DNA of 64,000 nt from Thioalkalivibrio sp. ALJ16. Lineage in GTDB: Bacteria; Pseudomonadota; Gammaproteobacteria; Ectothiorhodospirales; Ectothiorhodospiraceae. The stretch is from positions 1-64,000 of the forward strand of contig NZ_KB898043.1 in assembly GCF_000377345.1 (NCBI RefSeq). The letters run 5' to 3'. Below the pieces are notes generated by a model. It worked only from the letters and a program-made list of their open reading frames with translations. It was not told where the DNA came from and did not search any database. Positions within the stretch are counted from its first letter, which is position 1, and each line of letters starts with the position of its first letter. Position numbers and translations under genes: made by a program. Below, in pieces: positions 46,242-54,111 of the stretch.

Positions 46242-46802
46242 TTGAAGGGAGCCAATGACACAGCGGCGCGGGTGCGCATCCGCGGTCTGCTGAAACTGAT
46301 GGTGCTGGCCGGCGGGGCCGTGCTGCTGGTGGTGGTGCTGAGCTATGCCCTGTCGCGTCCCGGCGATACCCGGGGCGAGACCCTGCGGGTGGATCTGGGC
46401 GCCATCGAGCCGGGTGCGGCCAAGCGCTTGACCTGGCGCAACCGCCAGATACTCGTGGTTCACCGCGATGCCGCCTGGCAGGCGGCCCTGGCGCCGGACG
46501 CCGAGCTGGCGGACCCGCGCGCCCGCAGGGGTCAGCAGCCAGACGGGCTGGATCTGCCCCTGCGCAGCTACCGTCCCGAGTGGCTGGTCGTCATCGGTGA
46601 AAGCACCGATCTGGGCTGCGAGCTGGATTTGGTGCATCCGCATGAGGCCGAGGACTGGAGCGGTGGATTTGTGGACCGCTGCCGCGGGGGCCGTTATGAC
46701 GGGGCGGGGCGGGTGTATGCGGGGCAGGATGCACGCCGCAACCTGCCGATACCGGAATACCGCTTCAGCGCCACCGATCAGCTGATCCTCGGCGGGAATT
46801 GA
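46242..46802 (+). CDS. Rieske-fold membrane protein lacking cluster ligands
   Basis: 186 residues from TTG 46242, which has AGGAAGGCAGG upstream; a GTG at 46197 without a site is possible. One N-terminal membrane anchor (LLKLMVLAGGAVLLVVVLSY) precedes a domain laid out like the Rieske subunit of the bc1 complex. The C-terminal GGRYDGAGRVYAGQDARRN and IPEYRF match the region after the second ligand motif. But the ligand boxes are lost: the CTHLGC box is STDLGCEL, and the CPCH box is VDRCRGGRYD. It cannot hold a normal 2Fe-2S cluster. Confidence 0.7.
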   Translation: MKGANDTAARVRIRGLLKLMVLAGGAVLLVVVLSYALSRPGDTRGETLRVDLGAIEPGAAKRLTWRNRQILVVHRDAAWQAALAPDAELADPRARRGQQPDGLDLPLRSYRPEWLVVIGESTDLGCELDLVHPHEAEDWSGGFVDRCRGGRYDGAGRVYAGQDARRNLPIPEYRFSATDQLILGGN

Positions 46803-46821
46803 TGGCGGCAATGCGGCCGGT

Positions 46822-47586
46822 TTACGCCGGTGCCGACACGGAGCACCCCGAGTAGATATCGAAACGGACGCTCTTGCCTCGCACCGAGGCCTGCGGGGCA
46901 TCGGGACCAAGCGCCGGGGCGTGCAGCGGTCGTTTGACGATCACCCGTCGTTCCACGTTCGCGCGCAGCGTGGCCAGTGTCTGCTCGGCATCCGGATCGG
47001 CGGTATCGTGCATCAGCGCCTGGATCAGCTGCATGTCTTTCTTGACGGCCGCACGTTTGTTGCGCGGCGGAAACATGGGATCAAACACTGCGGCGTCCGC
47101 GCGCGGGTGCAGCTGCGCGGGGTCGGCCGCGCCGGAAAACAGGTGAATCCGCTCCACCAGAGGGGCCAGTTCGGCGTGGCTCGCGGCGCGCGCCAGGGCG
47201 TCGGCCAGCAGTTCGTAGACGACCGGATGGCGCTCCCACGCGGTGACCCGGAATCCGTGCGCCGCCAGCAGCAGGGTATCGCGGCCAAGGCCCGCCGAGG
47301 CATCGATCACGTAGCTATCGCGCGGCAGTTTGCCCAAGGCCCGGATCAGCCCCTCGCGCTGGTGACCGGCGTGGGCCAGCCGGTAGCCCTGGCGCCCGCC
47401 GACAAAATCCAGCTGCAGGCGCAGCGCGGGCTGGGTGTCTTCGCGCACCAGGGCAAGCCCGTCGGCGGTCGCCTCCAGCACCAGCTGCGCGGGCCCGGTA
47501 TGGCGGTAGTCGCAGGCGCCAAGGGCCGCCTGCAGGCGGTCGGCCCGCGCCTCGCCGCCGGCCATCGCGCGGATCGTCAGCGCCAT
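46822..47586 (-). CDS. rsmJ: 16S rRNA (guanine-1516-N2)-methyltransferase RsmJ
   Basis: 254 residues. It has the SAM-binding DASAGLGRDTLLLAAHG (about residues 94-110), VTAWERHP, and the DPMFPPRNKRAAVKKDMQ motif characteristic of RsmJ. It stands directly after slyX (3-base gap), as one unit. Confidence 0.95.
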   Translation of the reverse strand: MALTIRAMAGGEARADRLQAALGACDYRHTGPAQLVLEATADGLALVREDTQPALRLQLDFVGGRQGYRLAHAGHQREGLIRALGKLPRDSYVIDASAGLGRDTLLLAAHGFRVTAWERHPVVYELLADALARAASHAELAPLVERIHLFSGAADPAQLHPRADAAVFDPMFPPRNKRAAVKKDMQLIQALMHDTADPDAEQTLATLRANVERRVIVKRPLHAPALGPDAPQASVRGKSVRFDIYSGCSVSAPA

Positions 47587-47589
47587 GGC

Positions 47590-47808
47590 TCAGTAGTGGG
47601 GCGGGGGCGGTTCGTCGCCCTCGGGGCCGGCGCTGTGGGCCTCGAGCTCGCGCAGGCGATCGCGCAGCCACTGAACCTGACGGCGCAGTTCGGAATTGGC
47701 CTGTTGCAGCTCGAGCTGGACGCGGGCCTGCTCTTCCTGCGTGTATTCCTGGTGCGCCAGGCGGATCTCGAGGTCCTCGAGGCGGCGTTGCAGACTGTCG
47801 GGTTGCAT
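47590..47808 (-). CDS. slyX: SlyX family protein
   Basis: 72 residues, all coiled coil (EDLEIRLAHQEYTQEEQA) and ending in the usual PPPPHY tail. Function poorly known. It lies between the dehydrogenase gene (6-base gap) and rsmJ. Confidence 0.93.
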   Translation of the reverse strand: MQPDSLQRRLEDLEIRLAHQEYTQEEQARVQLELQQANSELRRQVQWLRDRLRELEAHSAGPEGDEPPPPHY

Positions 47809-47813
47809 GCGGC

Positions 47814-48800
47814 TTATTCCACCACGTTGCGCGGCGTACCGGCCGCGAAGGCTTGGATGTTGGCGGCAATCTGATCGATGACCCGCTGCCGGGCCGAGCG
47901 CGCAGCCCAGGCGGTATGCGGGGTCAGGACCAGATTCGGGATGTCCGGTGCCAGCAGGGGGTGATCGGGTGGGGGCGGCTCGGGTTCCAGGACGTCGATA
48001 CCCGCCCCGCCCAGGTGCCCGTTGCGCAGGTGCTGCGCCAGCGATTCGGGGTCCACCAGCGCGCCGCGCGCGGTGTTCAGCAGCAGGCTTCCCGGCGGCA
48101 TCCGTCGCAGCGCGGCGGCATCGATCAGGTGCCGCGTCTGCGCGGTAAGCGGGCAGTGCAGGCTGACCACGTCGGCCTGTGCCAGCAGGGTGTCGAGCGG
48201 GATCCGTGCGCAGGCGTCATCCGCGGATGCGGCGGCGTGTGCCGGGTTCAGGCTTGCGGCCACCAGGACCTCCATCCCGAAGGCCCGGGCCATGCGCGCG
48301 GTCGCCTGGCCGAGCACACCCCAGCCGATGATGCCCAGGCGCATCCCGGCAAGGGTGCGAATGGGGTGGTCGAGGAGACAGAACTGGTCCGAGGCACTCC
48401 AGCGCCCCGCGCGAATATCGGCGCGATAGGCGTCGAGGCGCGTCACCAGGGTCAGCAGCATGGCAAAGACATGCTGCACCACGGAATCGGTTGCGTAGTC
48501 GCGTGCATTACAGACGATGATGCCCCGCCGACGGGCATTCTCGACATCAATATTGTTGGTGCCGGTCGCGGCCCCGCAGATCAGGCGAAGGTCGCGGGCG
48601 GCGTCCAGCGCGTCCGCGTCGATCACGACCTTGTTGGTCACGATCACCTCGGCACAGGCGATGCGCGCGTCGCGCTGCTGCGGACTGCTGCGGGAGTGGA
48701 AGCGCCATTCGGGCAGGGTGTTCTGCAGCGCGGAAAGGTCCAGATCATCGCGATCGACTGTGGCCAGATCCAGAAAGACGCCGCGTTGAAGTGGGCTCAT
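47814..48800 (-). CDS. D-2-hydroxyacid dehydrogenase (glycerate/hydroxypyruvate type)
   Basis: 328 residues from ATG 48800. The NAD domain has GIIGWGVLGQATARMARAFG (about 155-174), LLNTARGALVD with the catalytic-loop residues, and LTPHTAWAAR with the catalytic His. The C-terminal PPPPDHPLLAPDIPNLVLTP resembles HprA-type hydroxypyruvate reductases. The glcD gene nearby would make a glycolate-to-glycerate route plausible. First gene of a three-gene run with slyX and rsmJ. Confidence 0.9.
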   Translation of the reverse strand: MSPLQRGVFLDLATVDRDDLDLSALQNTLPEWRFHSRSSPQQRDARIACAEVIVTNKVVIDADALDAARDLRLICGAATGTNNIDVENARRRGIIVCNARDYATDSVVQHVFAMLLTLVTRLDAYRADIRAGRWSASDQFCLLDHPIRTLAGMRLGIIGWGVLGQATARMARAFGMEVLVAASLNPAHAAASADDACARIPLDTLLAQADVVSLHCPLTAQTRHLIDAAALRRMPPGSLLLNTARGALVDPESLAQHLRNGHLGGAGIDVLEPEPPPPDHPLLAPDIPNLVLTPHTAWAARSARQRVIDQIAANIQAFAAGTPRNVVE

Positions 48801-48830
48801 GCTGTGGTTCCGTGCCGGACAGACCCAATG

Positions 48831-48855
48831 AAAAGGGCCCCGCACAGCGGGGCCC
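48831..48855 (-). terminator. Intrinsic terminator after the BI-1 gene
   Basis: A 9-bp GC stem (GGGCCCCGC, ACA loop) followed on the minus strand by TTTTCATT. It lies 30 bases after the stop of the gene at 48885. Confidence 0.75.
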
Positions 48856-48884
48856 CCGTCGGTCCTGCCAGCTGCAGGGGGCGC

Positions 48885-49574
48885 CTAGTTGTCACCCATG
48901 AAGGCATGGAACAGGTTCAGCAGGTGCAGGAACATCACGTAGAGGTTCGCGTACAGCGAGACCGTCATCATGATGTAGTTCGCCTCCGGGTCGTGGATCA
49001 TGCGGCTGGTGTCGAACAGGATGGCCGCCGACAGCAACAGCACCACCGCGGCCGAGATCGCCAGCGACAACGCCGGGATGGCCAGGAACAGGTTTGCCAC
49101 GATCGCGAGCAGGGCGACGATCAGGCCGACCACCAGGAACCCGCCGAGGAAGCTGAAGTCCTTCCTGGTCGCCAGCGCATAGCCGGACAGTGCGACAAAG
49201 GCCACCGCGGTGGCGGTGAAGGCGTTGCCGACGATCTGCGGGCCGTTGGGCAGGCCCAGGTACATGCTCAGGATCGGGCCAAGGAAGAAGCCCAGCGTGC
49301 CGGTGAAGGCGAACGTCAGTACCAGGCCCAGCGGCGAATTGCGCGCGAAATGGATCGCGAACGGGCCCCCGATCAGCACGGCCAGCAGGACCAGCCAGTG
49401 CACGGCCGGAGCGCCGACCGCCATTGCCACGAACGCCATGACCGCGCTGAACGCGAGCGTCAGCGACAGCAGCATGTAGGTCTGACGGATGACCTTGTTG
49501 GTGGAGATGGTCTCGCTGATGGAGCCGGTAGCGGACGGGTTGCGACTCGAGCGGACGATTTGGTCTCGGGACAC
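48885..49574 (-). CDS. Bax inhibitor-1/YccA family membrane protein
   Basis: 229 residues with seven membrane segments. It has the BI-1 family pattern: LSLTLAFSAVMAFVAMAVG first segment, then TGTLGFFLGPILSMYL, and FDTSRMIHDPEANYIMMTVS near the end with the conserved Asp pair. YccA in E. coli inhibits FtsH; other members leak calcium or protons. Family clear, function not. Confidence 0.93.
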   Translation of the reverse strand: MSRDQIVRSSRNPSATGSISETISTNKVIRQTYMLLSLTLAFSAVMAFVAMAVGAPAVHWLVLLAVLIGGPFAIHFARNSPLGLVLTFAFTGTLGFFLGPILSMYLGLPNGPQIVGNAFTATAVAFVALSGYALATRKDFSFLGGFLVVGLIVALLAIVANLFLAIPALSLAISAAVVLLLSAAILFDTSRMIHDPEANYIMMTVSLYANLYVMFLHLLNLFHAFMGDN

Positions 49575-49695
49575 GGGTCAACTCCTCAAGTGGATTCGGG
49601 ACGGCGTCTAGTGTAGCGACTCCTGCAGCGGGCTGCAGCGAATCGCCGATCCGCTGCGGGGGCATCGGCCCGGCCGAGCGGCCGGGCCCCGCGCA

Positions 49696-51768
49696 TCAGC
49701 GAATCGGCTCGCCCACCTTCTCGGAAACCGTCTTCACGGCGTGATCGGTGGACTTGAAGATATTGTCTTCGCCAATCACCTCGTCCAGCCCGGTGCGCTG
49801 CATCACTTCCATCACCTGGGCCTTCACCCCGGCGAAGACCAGCGTGATGCCGCGTGCCTTCAGGCGGTGGACCAGTTGATGGATGACCTCTTCGCCGGAG
49901 GCGTCGATCTCGTTGATGCCCTTGCCGACGATAATCAGGTACTTGGCCTGCGGGTGCCGCGCCACCAGGTCCAGCACCGCATCCTCGAAGTAGGGCACGT
50001 TGGCGAAGTAGAGCGAGCCGTCAAAGCGCATCATGCCGACCTTTTCGTTGGTCTCAAGGCCGTAGCGCTGCGCCTCGCGCAGGGTGCCGTCTTCGTAGCG
50101 GGCCAGCTCGGAGACCCGCGGCTGCATGGTGCGGTACAGGTACAGCACGATGGCCAGGCCGGCACCGACGAGGATGCCGTAGTCCAGGTTCGGGGCCATG
50201 GCCAGGGTGGCGATGAACGTGACGATCGCGGCGGCGCCGTCGTGCTTGTTGGCCACCCAGGCGTGTTTGATGGCCTTGAAGTTCACCAGCCCGGCCACGG
50301 CCATCATGATGATCGCGGCAAGCACGGCTTGCGGCAGGTGATAGATCAGCGGTGTCAGGAACAGCAGTGCCAGGCCGATGATGACCGCCGTAAAGACCGA
50401 TGCCAGGCCCGACTTGGCGCCCGAGTTGAGGTTGACGGCCGAGCGCGAGAAGGAGCCGCTGACCGGATAGCCCTGGGTGAAGCCGCCGGCAATATTGGCC
50501 AGACCCTGACCCATCAGCTCCTTGCTGGGATCCAGGCGCTGGCCGGTACGCGCGGCCATGGCCTTGGCGATGGCGATGGCCTCGGTGAAACCCACCAGTG
50601 CGATGACGAACGCGGTCGTCAGCAGGGTGGTCAGCGTTCCGAAGCCGATGTCCGGCAGCGAGAAGCTGGGCAGGCCCTGCGGTACGTTGCCGACCACGGC
50701 GCCACCCCCATTCAGGTGAATGCGGTCCTCTTCGATGCGCTCGACCCGCCAGGATGCCCGTTCGGCGCGTTCGCGCTCGGCATCGGTCAGGTGCTGTTCG
50801 GCGATAAAGCGGGCCGGTTCGTCGTTTTCGCCGGGCACGCGGCGCAGGCTGATGTCGCGGATCTGGTCACGCAGCTCGGCGAGTTCCGGGCGCAGCTCTT
50901 CGCGTTCCAGACGCAGCTGGTCCACCTCGTGACGCAGACGCACCGCCTCCGCACCTTCCTGCTCGCGGAGTTCGGACTCGATGTTGCGGATACGCTCGTC
51001 CAGATCCGCAAGGCGCGCGGTGTCACTCTCGATGTTCTGGGCAAGGGTGACCACCTCGGCCGGGGCAATGCGGTCCAGCGAGGTCTCGGCCTTGCGCTCG
51101 TACCCCAGCGCCCAGCTCAGCAGGATCGCGGCCACAACGGCTACCAGCACGCCGGGCACCTTGGGGATGAAGCGCTTCATCAGCACCATCAGCGCGATGG
51201 CGCCCATGCCGAAGGCGAATGTTGGCCAGTGGATGCTGCCCAGCTCCAGCAGCATGCCCCACAGGCCCAGCAGGAAATGACCGCTGGTATCAATCGGGAC
51301 GCCCAGCAGCTTGTTGACCTGGGACAGGGCAATGATAATCGCCGCCGCATTGGTGAAGCCCACGATGACCGGATGCGAGATGAAGCTCACCAGTGCGCCC
51401 AGCTTGAACAGTCCCAGCATCAGCTGGATCACGCCGACGATGAAGGCCAGCGCGATCGCGAGTACCACGAACTCCGCGGAACCCTCGGCGGCCAGCGGGA
51501 TCAGCGCGGATGCAGTCAGCAGCGAGACCACGGCCACCGGACCGGTGGCCAGCTGGTTGGACGATCCCCACAGCGCCGCCACCATGACCGGCAACAAAGA
51601 CGCATACAGGCCGTACACCGGCGGCAGGCCCGCGAGTTGGGCATAGGCCATCGACTGCGGGATCAGGACCAGCGCGACCGAGATGCCGGCGATGAGGTCC
51701 GCATTCAGGGTTTGCTTCGTCGGGCGCCAGCTCAGAAAGGGGAATACTCGAAGCAGGATTGAATTCAT
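49696..51768 (-). CDS. SulP-family anion permease with STAS domain and coiled-coil insertion
   Basis: 690 residues, compared with about 550-580 for many relatives. The transport domain has ADLIAGISVALVLIPQSMAY and QLAGLPPVYGLYASLLP near the start and GQGLANIAGGFTQGYPVSGS later, and a STAS domain ends the protein (about 570-690, LIIVGKGINEIDASG). Between membrane segments, about residues 220-365, lies a charged insertion with a long coiled coil (IESDTARLADLDERIRNIES and LRHEVDQLRLEREEL). It probably transports sulfate or bicarbonate; which is not clear. Confidence 0.92.
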   Translation of the reverse strand: MNSILLRVFPFLSWRPTKQTLNADLIAGISVALVLIPQSMAYAQLAGLPPVYGLYASLLPVMVAALWGSSNQLATGPVAVVSLLTASALIPLAAEGSAEFVVLAIALAFIVGVIQLMLGLFKLGALVSFISHPVIVGFTNAAAIIIALSQVNKLLGVPIDTSGHFLLGLWGMLLELGSIHWPTFAFGMGAIALMVLMKRFIPKVPGVLVAVVAAILLSWALGYERKAETSLDRIAPAEVVTLAQNIESDTARLADLDERIRNIESELREQEGAEAVRLRHEVDQLRLEREELRPELAELRDQIRDISLRRVPGENDEPARFIAEQHLTDAERERAERASWRVERIEEDRIHLNGGGAVVGNVPQGLPSFSLPDIGFGTLTTLLTTAFVIALVGFTEAIAIAKAMAARTGQRLDPSKELMGQGLANIAGGFTQGYPVSGSFSRSAVNLNSGAKSGLASVFTAVIIGLALLFLTPLIYHLPQAVLAAIIMMAVAGLVNFKAIKHAWVANKHDGAAAIVTFIATLAMAPNLDYGILVGAGLAIVLYLYRTMQPRVSELARYEDGTLREAQRYGLETNEKVGMMRFDGSLYFANVPYFEDAVLDLVARHPQAKYLIIVGKGINEIDASGEEVIHQLVHRLKARGITLVFAGVKAQVMEVMQRTGLDEVIGEDNIFKSTDHAVKTVSEKVGEPIR

Positions 51769-52165
51769 CGGGTCGCTCGCTTGGCCAGTTCGTGAAGATC
51801 GACAACGGCCGGACCCATGCTGCGGCCCCGGAAAGGCCAGGGGCGGTCGGCTGCCAGGGCCGTCGTCATTGTGATGGCAGCCAGATCTGGGCCCGGCAGG
51901 AGACGGGCACAGGCGGAAAGGAAAGGCAGATTATAGAGCGGCAGTACATTTTCTTCTATCTAAGCTGTTCTATGTAACGCATATTCCGCGGACTATGAAT
52001 GAGCCGTGCACAGGGGTGCCCGGTTCGTGCGGGCCTGGAGCGGGCAGCGTGAAAATCGGCTTGTCTTGCAAGGCCGCGGGTGCTCGGCCAGCAGCCGGTG
52101 CTGCCTGCGGAGGTCGCGGGTCATTGCAGACCGGGGCGGTCAGCGGGTGGGTGTGGGAGTCATGG
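51769..52165. other. Intergenic stretch between the SulP permease gene and tRNA-Ser
   Basis: No convincing gene. On the minus strand TATAAT at 51935-51930 could be the permease -10, though the -35 is poor. Around 51950-51980 the sequence is AT-rich, with a repeated TTCTATNTAA. The rest, towards tRNA-Ser, is GC-rich and without visible features. Confidence 0.45.
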
Positions 52166-52255
52166 TGGCGGAGAGGGAGGGATTCGAACCCTCGAGGGGC
52201 TTTCACCCCTGCCGGTTTTCAAGACCGGTGCAATCAACCGCTCTGCCACCTCTCC
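52166..52255 (-). tRNA. tRNA-Ser (anticodon TGA)
   Basis: Minus-strand cloverleaf with acceptor GGAGAGG/CCTCTCC, anticodon stem CCGGT/ACCGG around loop CTTGAAA (anticodon TGA), a long variable arm as for serine tRNAs, T-arm GAGGGTTCGAATCCCTC and encoded CCA. Confidence 0.97.
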
Positions 52256-52385
52256 GAGGCTGGGCATTGTCTGGCAAGGGGGCGGGGCTGGCAACCGCCG
52301 GCGCATCGTGGCCCGCGGGTGGCTCGCAAGCCGGCGCAAGAGGCTTGACGGACGAAGCCGGTGGCCCTAACCTTTACGGCGCTTC

Positions 52386-52460
52386 GGGCGGTTAGCTCAG
52401 CGGTAGAGCACTGCCTTCACACGGCAGGGGTCACTAGTTCGAACCTAGTACCGCCCACCA
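52386..52460 (+). tRNA. tRNA-Val (anticodon CAC), insertion site of the satellite-like element
   Basis: Cloverleaf with acceptor GGGCGGT/ACCGCCC, anticodon stem CTGCC/GGCAG with loop TTCACAC (anticodon CAC), T-arm CTAGTTCGAACCTAG and encoded CCA. Its 3' part, 52412-52460, recurs exactly at 60802-60850. The element therefore restored an intact tRNA gene on integration. Confidence 0.97.
52412..52460 (+). repeat. attL: 49-bp direct repeat within tRNA-Val
   Basis: Identical to 60802-60850 over all 49 bases; the preceding base (C versus T) and the following bases differ. It covers the 3' part of the anticodon arm, variable region, T-arm, acceptor strand and CCA. Confidence 0.97.
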
Positions 52461-52471
52461 AAAAGTCCAGC

Positions 52472-52510
52472 AAAAAGGGCGACTTACGGATCTCCGGGGT
52501 CGCCTTTTTT
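52472..52510 (+). terminator. Terminator for tRNA-Val supplied by the element
   Basis: GGCGAC pairs with GTCGCC, flanked by an A-run and a T-run (CCTTTTTT). It replaces the original downstream terminator, which is now beyond attR at 60864-60897. Confidence 0.75.
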
Positions 52511-52523
52511 GTTTCCTCCTGAC

Positions 52524-52556
52524 GGTCACACGCTTCGTGTCACCAATATGTGACCC
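52524..52556 (+). repeat. Left subterminal GTCAC repeat (probable integrase arm site)
   Basis: Contains GTCACACGCTTCGTGTCACC followed by a six-base spacer and GTGACC. The same three-part pattern lies inside the right end at 60665-60697 in the same orientation. Likely binding sites for the integrase or its directionality factor. Confidence 0.7.
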
Positions 52557-52571
52557 CTAGGAGGGCATGCC

Positions 52572-52898
52572 ATGTACAGCTTTACCGAATGGGCCGACCA
52601 CTACGGCCACACCGATACCCCCGAAGCCCGCCGCGGCTACCAGGCGTATCGCGAGAACCTGGATATCTTGCAGACCTTCGCCAGGACCCCGCCGGAGTTC
52701 GACCGCTTCTATGTCGTCCAGGACCGCGACTTGCCCGATGGGAGCCGCCTGCTGGGCGATATCGTCGCCGGGCCGTTCGACACCCGTGAGGAGGCCCAGG
52801 ACGCACTCAAGGAGCGCCTCGAGTATGGGGTCTATATCGGACGCTGGACGGACGAACGGGAGCCGCTCTACCTTCAGGAACGGCGCAGCCTGCGGTAG
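52572..52898 (+). CDS. Small protein at the left end of the element, function unknown
   Basis: 108 residues; TAGGAGGGC before the ATG is a good ribosome binding site. It is acidic and aromatic (FTEWADHYGHTDTPEARRG, FDRFYVVQDRDLPDG) and has no hydrophobic segment. It is the only rightward gene of the element and has its own terminator. Such a cargo position near the att site often carries host-interaction or anti-phage genes; no family recognised here. Confidence 0.75.
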   Translation: MYSFTEWADHYGHTDTPEARRGYQAYRENLDILQTFARTPPEFDRFYVVQDRDLPDGSRLLGDIVAGPFDTREEAQDALKERLEYGVYIGRWTDEREPLYLQERRSLR

Positions 52899-52917
52899 CG
52901 GATGCAGAACCCACCGG

Positions 52918-52942
52918 GCCCGGCCTTGCGCCGGGCTTTTTT
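52918..52942 (+). terminator. Intrinsic terminator of the left-end gene
   Basis: GCCCGGC and GCCGGGC with a five-base loop, followed by TTTTTT; 20 bases after the stop at 52898. Confidence 0.85.
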
Positions 52943-52946
52943 GTGT

Positions 52947-53190
52947 CTACCCGATCCAGCAGGTCGGGCCGGTCGCGGGCGAGACGGCGGAGAACGTAAC
53001 CGTTGTCGTTTCTCTCTGATTCAAACTTGGTATTACCAAGTTCGTTCTCCCTCTCCTTCGCCCGGTTGTCGTTTCCCTCTGGTGCGCCTGGCTTGCGTGC
53101 TGGATTCTCCCTCGCGGCCCGCACGGCTTCCTTGGCCGGGATCGACCCCTGGCGCCCGCGGTTCTTGAGGATCTGCGCGCCCTCGGGAAC
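52947..53190 (-). pseudogene. Probable remnant of a phage/plasmid protein
   Basis: On the minus strand one frame reads KPGAPEGNDNRAKERENELG and then GYVLRRLARDRPDLLDRV. The LRRLARDRPDLLERV-type motif is common near the end of phage and plasmid accessory proteins. The frame runs into the hairpins at both sides and has no start site of its own, so it is likely a truncated gene. Confidence 0.4.
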
Positions 53191-53194
53191 AAAA

Positions 53195-53227
53195 AACCCC
53201 GGTGGGCTGGTACGTCCCACCGGGGTT
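53195..53227 (-). terminator. Intrinsic terminator of the leftward satellite operon
   Basis: A perfect 12-bp stem (AACCCCGGTGGG with its complement) and a T-run on the minus strand. It lies 77 bases beyond the stop of the small-terminase-like gene, so the leftward operon ends here. Confidence 0.88.
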
Positions 53228-53303
53228 CGGGCCGGAGCCCCCCGTCCGCGCAGACGGGTTGCCGGGATTTAGGAGCACGGCTCCCGGCGGGCCGTGTGCG
53301 GTT

Positions 53304-53651
53304 CTACCGCCCCTGAAGATTCTCTAGCTGCTCGGCAAGGCCGGCCATCGTCTCGTGAATGATCGTCTCGACTTGCTCGGCCTCCGCCGCTGTCAGCAAG
53401 CCACGGCGCTCGAGGTCATCCGGTAGCAGCTTCAGCCGGCTCGACACACGGGCAAAGGCGGTGGCCACGGCTTCCTCGACTTCGGCCACCGGGATCAGCG
53501 TGCGGGCGCGCTCTCCGGCTTCCATCTCGCGAATATCAGCCAGGGCCGATTCCTTGCGGGCCCGGGCCTGCTCGAACTGCGCCGCGTGGTCGCTGGTTTT
53601 CGACCCCTTGGGCCGCCCTGCGCCGGGTCGTTTACCGCCGTGTCCGTTCAT
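53304..53651 (-). CDS. Probable phage terminase small subunit (Nu1/TerS-like)
   Basis: 115 residues from ATG 53651. It begins NGHGGKRPGAGRPKGSKTSD, a basic DNA-binding start common in terminase small subunits. The rest follows the Nu1-like C-terminal pattern: ARKESALADIREMEAGE, LIPVAEVEEAVATAFARVSS, LPDDLERRG and a final helix. In satellites such a protein redirects packaging of a helper phage. The match is by pattern only. Confidence 0.5.
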   Translation of the reverse strand: MNGHGGKRPGAGRPKGSKTSDHAAQFEQARARKESALADIREMEAGERARTLIPVAEVEEAVATAFARVSSRLKLLPDDLERRGLLTAAEAEQVETIIHETMAGLAEQLENLQGR

Positions 53652-53654
53652 GTG

Positions 53655-53671
53655 CTTGATTACCAATCAAG
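53655..53671. promoter_or_regulatory. Perfect inverted repeat just upstream of the terminase-like gene
   Basis: CTTGATT-ACC-AATCAAG, 7-bp arms, in an AT-rich patch 3 bases before the start codon. A repressor bound here, or a hairpin covering the ribosome binding site, could control this gene alone. Confidence 0.5.
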
Positions 53672-53754
53672 TTTAAAGTGCGGAATTTAGGCAACCAACG
53701 CGGTTCTGCGGGCACCCGCCTGCTAGGGCCTCACAGGGTCCCATAAGCATTTCC

Positions 53755-54111
53755 TTATGCCGCATCGCTCGGCAGCCGGCCAGCCCGCGCCAGTTCTTCC
53801 TTCACGCGCGCCACGTAGCGCTCGGAGCGATTCGCGAGCATCGCCACCATGCGAACCTCCAGCTTGTTCTTCAGTGCCACCTCGACCCGGTGCCGTGTGT
53901 TGTCTCGCAGGGCGGGCATGGTGAGCGTGTCGCCCCCGAACCTTTCACACAGCAGCCCGACTTCCTCGTCCGTCAGGATCTCCCGCAGCCAATGACCGGG
54001 GGGAGGGTCTGCCGGGACGTAGAACGACGTGCCGGCGCGCTGGAGGCTGAGATCGTAAGCGGCGCGAAACCCAACGAGTTCGGCGATTTCCTCGATAACG
54101 CGCGTGTTCAT
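53755..54111 (-). CDS. Mor-like regulator of the element
   Basis: 118 residues. The middle (LLCERFGGDTLTMP) and the C-terminal helices (VEVALKNKLEVRMVAMLANR, SERYVARVKEEL) follow the layout of the Mor/GpC transcription activator family: a dimerisation sheet with GG, then a helix-turn-helix. It would then activate the late part of the operon. Its start overlaps the previous gene by 4 bases (ATGA). Confidence 0.5.
   Translation of the reverse strand: MNTRVIEEIAELVGFRAAYDLSLQRAGTSFYVPADPPPGHWLREILTDEEVGLLCERFGGDTLTMPALRDNTRHRVEVALKNKLEVRMVAMLANRSERYVARVKEELARAGRLPSDAA

Noticed and set aside
49741-51762. A 673-residue open frame on the plus strand opposite the SulP permease gene
   Set aside because: It mirrors the GC-rich codon pattern of the permease gene, has no domain, and is rich in His/Gln/Arg as is usual for antisense frames. 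The permease has full family motifs.
52807-53220. A 137-residue intact minus-strand gene
   Set aside because: The frame begins inside one terminator hairpin and reads through another; only the middle shows a phage-type motif. I list it as a remnant instead.
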